Source: Paracoccaceae bacterium (lineage in GTDB: Bacteria > Pseudomonadota > Alphaproteobacteria > Rhodobacterales > Rhodobacteraceae). From it: a stretch of 18,193 nt of DNA. The notes under the pieces were generated by a model that had not been told where the DNA came from, ran no database searches, and was given only the letters and a program-made list of their open reading frames with translations. The stretch covers positions 1 through 18,193 of the forward strand of contig JALXER010000210.1 in assembly GCA_027069385.1 (NCBI GenBank), in the 5' to 3' direction. The position numbers were made by a program, and so were the translations under genes. Shown here one piece after another: positions 13,980-18,193 of this stretch. Each line of letters starts with the position of its first letter. Position 1 is the first letter of the stretch.

Positions 13980-16458
13980 TTAGCGAACAATCTGTCAAGC
14001 CCAGTTCATCGAGCCGCGCACGCACCCGTTCGCGATGCGCGTCTTGGGAATAAAACCCGTCCATCAGCTGCTTGGCCGCCGTAACGCGGGCGGCGGTGTC
14101 TTGCGGGGCATTCAGCAGGGTTTGCATGGCGGTTGACAGGCTTTGCCGGTCGATCTCGGCCCAGACCGCGCCGGGCACATGCACAATGGCCTCGCCCTTT
14201 CGGACCGGTTGCAGGTGGTAGTCGACCACCAGCGCGGTTTGAGGGGTGCAAAAGTCGGTGCAGCCCGAAAAACCGGTGGCAATCACCGGTGTTTGCAGCT
14301 TTTGCGCATAGGCCAGCAGATAGCCGAACCCCTCGGCCCGATGCGCCGAAACCAGACAATCGACCGAGCGGACCAGCGATAGCAATTCGGTGAACGGCAC
14401 GGTTTCCTCGATCACCGAAATGCGGGGGTCACTTGCAGCCAGCTTGCGGATCCGCTTCATCTGGCCCTCGGGGTCGCCCCAGTGGTCGGCCGGCGCGGGG
14501 GTGGTTTTGACCAGCAGCGCCTTGTCGGGATCATCGGGAAAAGCGGCCTGAAACGCCTGCACCGCCGCGAGCGGGTTTTTGCGCGCCACCGAGGAATGCT
14601 GGTCAAAGCAGACCAGAAAACAGGTGGTATCGGGCGCAACACCATAGCGGCCAAGATCGGTTTTGCCGACCTTGGGCAAGTCAAACCCCTTGCCGATAAA
14701 GGTAACGGGGCGATCAAAGGCGCGCTGGTATATCTGTTGCACAAACCGGCTGGGGGCCCAGATTTCATCCAGCAGGGAATTGGCCAGCAGGTGGGTGCGG
14801 GGCAGGGTTTGGAGTTCCCACAACAAGAACCCGATGTGAAAGGCGTCGGGGCTGTTATAGCGCAGCATCTGTTCGGGGATCATATCGGCGTTGACATGGT
14901 GCAGATAGACATTCCAAACCGGCGAAACCCTGTCAAGCGCGCGCTGGTTCATCGCCTGATTCTGGCCAAGCCCGGTTTGGGCTTGCGAGCGGCCGGTAAT
15001 GTGGACTTCGGGGGTTTTTGCGGGCAGATCACCCGACATCTTGCGAATAAGCGGATAGCCCAGATTGGCGATATTCTGAACCCAGTCGCGTATCGGCTCT
15101 GCCCGCCACGGCGTGTCCAGCATAGAGCGGCAGGAGACCGGCGCATGGGCGGCAACGGCGCAGAACAGCTCGAACCGCGACAGGTTGCCCGCCACGCCCG
15201 CGATGGGCGCGGTGAAAAAATCCCGCAGGCCGGAACCGGCGAAATCGGCGGGCAACTGGAACGTGGCGTGGTCGATCAGCACCTTGAAGGCAAAGGCGAT
15301 GCGCCCCTTGGCCGAATCGAGCGGAAACCTGGCCGCATTGCGCGAATCGCTGCGGTGCAGGGCCAGCAGATAGGGCGGCAAGGTAAGGTCGCATCCGGCT
15401 GACGGAATGGTCGAGGTAACGCTTTCCAGCCCGTGATCTTTGCAGGTTCGGGCCATATGGGCCTGCATCACCGCATCGGGCAAAGGCAGGCTATGGTCAA
15501 CCAGTTTGGGCGCGCGGGTCAGGTACCATTCGACAAAGGCGATCCGGCCCGATTTACGGGTAAGCGGGAATTTACCCTTCAGGTGGTGGGTCCGGTGCAG
15601 ATGCAGCATATAGGCCGAAATCGGCACGCCCCTGTCGGTGCTGGCGATGCTGTCGGGCAGATCAACGCCGGTTTGCCCTGCCAAGGGGTTGCGAAACGGC
15701 GCGGGGGCGCCGTGGGTGAACAGCTCTATCGCGTCGAGCAGCGTCATCAGTTCGGCCCGCGCGGGATCTTCGGAAGGGGTGCGCGATACCGCCCGCCGCG
15801 CCCATGCCAGTGACAGGAATATGCCCAGATCCTGCCCGCTGGCGGTGGCAAGGCGAAATACGGTTTCTTCGGCCTCGGCGGGGTCGGCCTGCGCGGGGGG
15901 CTGGCCGGTCAGGGTTTCAATCAGTCGCGCCGCGCCGGTGGATTGCCGGGTGATCAGGGTGGTGAACGGATGGCGCAGCTTGGCCAGCATCGCCAGCGCC
16001 AACAGCGCTGCCTCCTCGGGGTGCCACAAGCGGCGGGGCTGAAATACCAGCACCGCGCGCGATTTTCGAAACAGCAGACCGGCGGCCAGCCTGAGGCGGC
16101 GTATTTCCTCTATCCGGCGGTGCAGCCAGCGTTTCTGGTTGATCCGCTCGAACCCCAGCCCCGCCGGATACAGAATGGCGACCTCGGTCGGGTCGTCCAA
16201 CTGCTGGGCCAAAACCGGTTCAAAGCGGCGCTTGGGCGCAAAGTGGAGAAACTGCCCCGCATAGGCAGGACCGGCGGCGCTGGTGGTATGCACCCGATAT
16301 CCGGCGCAATCGAGCAGATGCACCGCCATCCCGGCATGTGCGGCGGCCTTGGTGCCGGTCGGGGGCAGGGTGGCCAGAACGCGGATCGGCGTCTTTTCCG
16401 GAATTTTCTTAAACAAGACCACAGCGGGTTGCATCCTGATAACCAGTTTCCCTTTCAT
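13909..16458 (-). CDS. Large glycosyltransferase with GT4-type C-terminal domain
   Basis: Probably transfers sugars in surface-polysaccharide synthesis; acceptor and donor are unknown. The product is about 849 residues from the ATG at 16458 (a GTG one codon earlier is also possible). The first about 270 residues have no family I recognise. Two similar blocks follow, about 284-314 (YMLHLHR..., FPLTRKSGRIAFVEWYL) and 364-396 (YLLALHR..., FPLDSAKGRIAFAFKVL), an internal duplication. From about 485 to 800 it reads as a GT-B transferase: TGLGQNQAMNQRAL, VYLHHVNADM, LLWELQTLP, EIWAPSRFVQQIYQ, PVTFIGKGFDLP, and SAHRAEGFGYLLAYAQ. The second Glu of the usual E-x7-E motif is missing (Tyr718/Ala717). 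There are no membrane segments. Its end overlaps mmcB. Confidence 0.85.
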   Translation of the reverse strand: MKGKLVIRMQPAVVLFKKIPEKTPIRVLATLPPTGTKAAAHAGMAVHLLDCAGYRVHTTSAAGPAYAGQFLHFAPKRRFEPVLAQQLDDPTEVAILYPAGLGFERINQKRWLHRRIEEIRRLRLAAGLLFRKSRAVLVFQPRRLWHPEEAALLALAMLAKLRHPFTTLITRQSTGAARLIETLTGQPPAQADPAEAEETVFRLATASGQDLGIFLSLAWARRAVSRTPSEDPARAELMTLLDAIELFTHGAPAPFRNPLAGQTGVDLPDSIASTDRGVPISAYMLHLHRTHHLKGKFPLTRKSGRIAFVEWYLTRAPKLVDHSLPLPDAVMQAHMARTCKDHGLESVTSTIPSAGCDLTLPPYLLALHRSDSRNAARFPLDSAKGRIAFAFKVLIDHATFQLPADFAGSGLRDFFTAPIAGVAGNLSRFELFCAVAAHAPVSCRSMLDTPWRAEPIRDWVQNIANLGYPLIRKMSGDLPAKTPEVHITGRSQAQTGLGQNQAMNQRALDRVSPVWNVYLHHVNADMIPEQMLRYNSPDAFHIGFLLWELQTLPRTHLLANSLLDEIWAPSRFVQQIYQRAFDRPVTFIGKGFDLPKVGKTDLGRYGVAPDTTCFLVCFDQHSSVARKNPLAAVQAFQAAFPDDPDKALLVKTTPAPADHWGDPEGQMKRIRKLAASDPRISVIEETVPFTELLSLVRSVDCLVSAHRAEGFGYLLAYAQKLQTPVIATGFSGCTDFCTPQTALVVDYHLQPVRKGEAIVHVPGAVWAEIDRQSLSTAMQTLLNAPQDTAARVTAAKQLMDGFYSQDAHRERVRARLDELGLTDCSLNVPMSHDPETRTTDRPRRVPPSG

Positions 16459-16519
16459 CACATGTTGATAAAGCGATCGTCAACAGGAGACCCCTTTTAA
16501 TTGCATGATTTAACGCCTA

Positions 16520-16665
16520 GATTAACCCTCGACGGGCGCTGCTGGGCGCGTACAAGGACACATCCTAGTGGCCTTAATCTTCTGAAAGGGAGCCGGCTCT
16601 GCAACTGGCCGTGGCCTATTGCATCTCGCACCCACCTGGTACTCCAGGCTCTCGAGGATCAGACC
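16520..16665 (+). ncRNA. ssrS: 6S RNA (SsrS), alphaproteobacterial type
   Basis: A non-coding, structured stretch directly upstream of the 5-formyltetrahydrofolate cyclo-ligase gene, the usual place of 6S RNA in many proteobacteria. The internal blocks GGCCTTAATCTTC and GCACCCACCTGGTAC look like alphaproteobacterial 6S sequences as I remember them. Outer bases can close a stem: CCTCGA (16527-16532) with TCGAGG (16652-16657). 6S RNA mimics an open promoter and sequesters sigma-70 RNA polymerase. Ends are approximate and no covariance search was run. Confidence 0.7.
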
Positions 16666-16715
16666 CCTTTACGGCTTTTGCGGCCCCCGTCACCAAATCC
16701 TTTCAAGGGCGGTAT

Positions 16716-17291
16716 ATGCACGACATGCAAGACTTGAAATCGGCAGCGCGGCGCGCGGGGTTTGAACGGCGCAAAACCGCGCATCTGGCGGCGTCGGGCG
16801 CGGGGGCGCGCGCCGCCCAAGTGCTGCTGGGCTGGATCGGTACGCGCCGGTTCGGGGTGGTGTCGGGATACATGCCCATTCGAACCGAAATCGATGTACT
16901 GCCCGCCATGCATGCCCTGCACCGACGCGGCGCGCAAATCTGTGTGCCGGTCATTCTGGGCAAGGGGCAGGCGCTGGAGTTTCGCCGCTGGCAACCCGGC
17001 TGCGCCATGCAACCCGGAGCCTTTGGCGCGATGATCCCGGCCACCGCGCAAGTGCTGGTGCCCGATTTGCTGCTATGCCCGCTGGTCGCCTTTGACGGAG
17101 CGGGTAACCGGATGGGCTATGGCGGCGGGTTTTATGACCGGAGCATCGCCGAAATTGCTGCACAAAAGCCGCTGGTGGCGCTGGGCTATGCCTATGCGGG
17201 GCAGCAATGCGCGGCGCTGCCGGTTGAACCGACCGACCAGCCTCTTGATGCGATCATCACCGAAAAAGGCGTGATAACCCCGCCGTCATAA
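16716..17291 (+). CDS. 5-formyltetrahydrofolate cyclo-ligase
   Basis: Converts 5-formyl-THF to 5,10-methenyl-THF with ATP; folate one-carbon metabolism, cytosolic. The start at ATG 16716 (MHDMQDLKSAARRAG) is supported by AAGGGCGG just upstream. The frame is open further upstream only because it crosses the 6S RNA. The 191-residue product has YMPIRTEID (about 52-60, the substrate-side motif), PDLLLCPLVAFD (116-127) and the ATP-binding signature GNRMGYGGGFYDR (130-142). The length is normal. It converges with the FkbM methyltransferase gene; the two stop codons occupy adjacent triplets, so the coding ends overlap by six bases. Confidence 0.92.
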   Translation: MHDMQDLKSAARRAGFERRKTAHLAASGAGARAAQVLLGWIGTRRFGVVSGYMPIRTEIDVLPAMHALHRRGAQICVPVILGKGQALEFRRWQPGCAMQPGAFGAMIPATAQVLVPDLLLCPLVAFDGAGNRMGYGGGFYDRSIAEIAAQKPLVALGYAYAGQQCAALPVEPTDQPLDAIITEKGVITPPS

Positions 17292-18011
17292 GCGCGCATA
17301 GGGGCGCAGGGTCTCGTTTTCCTCGACCTTGCGAAACAGCACGATTGCGCCGCTTGAAAAGCGCGGATCATAGGTAAACCCCTTGCTCTGAAGGTGCGAG
17401 AACACCTGCGAGACACCTTTCAGGCCGGTGATATGGTCGTGCAATTCCAGATAGACCCGATCCACGCCGCTTAGGTCTGCGCGTTCGAAAAGAAAGGATT
17501 CCGCCCCTTCGATATCGCAGACAATCAGGGTGACCCCGCGGGTTTCGAGCAGGGTGTTCAGCTCCATGGTGGGCACTTCGATGCTGCGTTCAAACGGGTT
17601 GGGGCCGGGCATCAGCGACCCCATCCAGAAATCGCGCCGTTGGTAAAACGTGGCCTTGGTCGGCAGGTTGTGCCCCAGAACCACATTCAGCCGCTCGATA
17701 TTTTCAACCCCGTTTGCCGCGTGCAACTGCGCCATAAACGGGATCAGGTCGGGGTTTGCCTCGACCGCGATAACCCGTTTTACCCCCGGTTGGCGGGCCA
17801 GCAGTGTCGATATAAACCCGATCCCCGCGCCGATATCCAGAATGGTATCACCGGGCTGCACCATGGCGGGGATTTGCGCGGCCTCCTCGGCCTCGAAAGC
17901 GCCCGAATGGATAGCGTCGCGGATTGGCGGGGTAATCACCACCGGATTGAACGGAATTTGAACGCCGGCGGCATGGAGCGGGGAATCAACGATCGGTTCT
18001 GCGTAGGTCAT
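17286..18011 (-). CDS. FkbM-family SAM-dependent methyltransferase
   Basis: Class I methyltransferase of the FkbM type, which O-methylates sugars or polyketide/lipid substrates; the substrate here is unknown. The 241-residue protein has motif I ILDIGAGIGFIS (57-68), the acidic residue ending strand 2 (IAVEANPDL, Glu84), and VTLIVCDIEGAESFLF with the family's typical DIEGAE. The C-terminal VYLELHDHITG follows. No signal peptide. It overlaps the 5-FCL gene by six bases tail-to-tail. The nearby glycosyltransferase gene may point to glycan methylation, but the two genes are not in one operon (5-FCL lies between, in the opposite direction). Confidence 0.88.
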   Translation of the reverse strand: MTYAEPIVDSPLHAAGVQIPFNPVVITPPIRDAIHSGAFEAEEAAQIPAMVQPGDTILDIGAGIGFISTLLARQPGVKRVIAVEANPDLIPFMAQLHAANGVENIERLNVVLGHNLPTKATFYQRRDFWMGSLMPGPNPFERSIEVPTMELNTLLETRGVTLIVCDIEGAESFLFERADLSGVDRVYLELHDHITGLKGVSQVFSHLQSKGFTYDPRFSSGAIVLFRKVEENETLRPYARL

Positions 18012-18059
18012 ACACGCAGAATGGCATCAATTTCGCAACATGTCTACCCTTGGTTGTGT

Positions 18060-18193
18060 TTAACGCGGGCTGCGCTTGGCCAGAATGCGTTGCAGGGTCC
18101 GCCGGTGCATGTTCAGCCGCCGCGCGGTTTCCGAGACATTGCGGTCGCATAGTTCGAACACCCGCTGGATATGTTCCCAGCGCACCCGGTCGG
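18060..18193 (-). CDS. regA: ActR/RegA/PrrA-family response regulator, C-terminal end
   Basis: The last 44 codons of a two-component response regulator; the rest lies beyond the window's right edge. The visible part is the Fis-type helix-turn-helix DRVRWEHIQRVFELCDRNVS, then ETARRLNMHRRTLQRILAKR, ending SPR. This C-terminus is almost invariant in the redox regulators RegA (PrrA, ActR), which respond to the kinase RegB/PrrB and control photosynthesis, respiration and nitrogen or carbon fixation genes in alphaproteobacteria. Only the DNA-binding part can be judged, but this motif is distinctive. Confidence 0.9.
   Translation of the reverse strand, partial: DRVRWEHIQRVFELCDRNVSETARRLNMHRRTLQRILAKRSPR

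Noticed and set aside
14482..15402. 306-codon plus-strand open frame opposite the glycosyltransferase
   Set aside because: A shadow frame produced by high GC content; the opposite strand has a coherent conserved protein.
16501..16737. 78-codon plus-strand open frame upstream of 5-FCL
   Set aside because: Low-quality translation lying across the 6S-RNA-like sequence; no ribosome-binding site.

Overview
The window reads as part of an alphaproteobacterial chromosome, most likely Rhodobacterales (Rhodobacteraceae/Roseobacter type). The reasons are a GC-rich core, an ActR/RegA/PrrA-type response regulator tail, an MmcB-family protein, a DUF6324-like small protein, a 6S-RNA-like sequence immediately upstream of 5-formyltetrahydrofolate cyclo-ligase, and a tRNA-His with no encoded G-1 and with G1:U72 and A73, which is an alphaproteobacterial peculiarity.

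Layout. (1) 2-715: the 3' end of gabD (succinate-semialdehyde dehydrogenase). (2) about 716-9857: a visibly AT-richer, roughly 9.1-kb genomic island inserted at the 3' end of gabD. It is bounded by a 30-bp direct repeat with one mismatch (687-716 and 9828-9857), and near each end it carries a cluster of three TTATTGGAAC-type direct repeats that look like integrase arm sites. Inside are a hipBA toxin-antitoxin pair with an operator-like palindrome; two modules, each a small exported protein followed by an RTX (Ca2+-binding nonapeptide repeat) protein; an IS66-family remnant; a serine recombinase; and a wrecked tyrosine integrase that is frameshifted, split by an IS200/IS605-type tnpA and missing its catalytic domain. 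(3) 9904-18193: core genes. These are a small hypothetical gene, ugd, fumC, tRNA-His, a DUF6324-like gene, mmcB, a large glycosyltransferase, 6S RNA with 5-FCL, an FkbM methyltransferase and the tail of regA/prrA.

The most interesting part is the RTX region (2963-7459). Each RTX gene is tightly coupled to an upstream gene for a small protein with a signal peptide: 1-nt spacing in the first pair and an ATGA overlap in the second. The first RTX protein begins with a lysozyme-like segment and the second with an HEVMH zinc-peptidase segment. This layout would suit two secreted-enzyme plus periplasmic-partner (inhibitor or immunity) pairs, but that is inference. Both RTX genes are broken by frameshifts, and four of these fall exactly in poly-G tracts (9, 8, 5 and 7 G) within glycine-rich repeats. 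They could reflect phase variation, decay, or homopolymer sequencing error.

The island looks immobilised because its own integrase is dead, while hipBA could favour its retention. The right flank is ordinary central metabolism (ugd, fumC, 5-FCL) and surface-polysaccharide-related functions.
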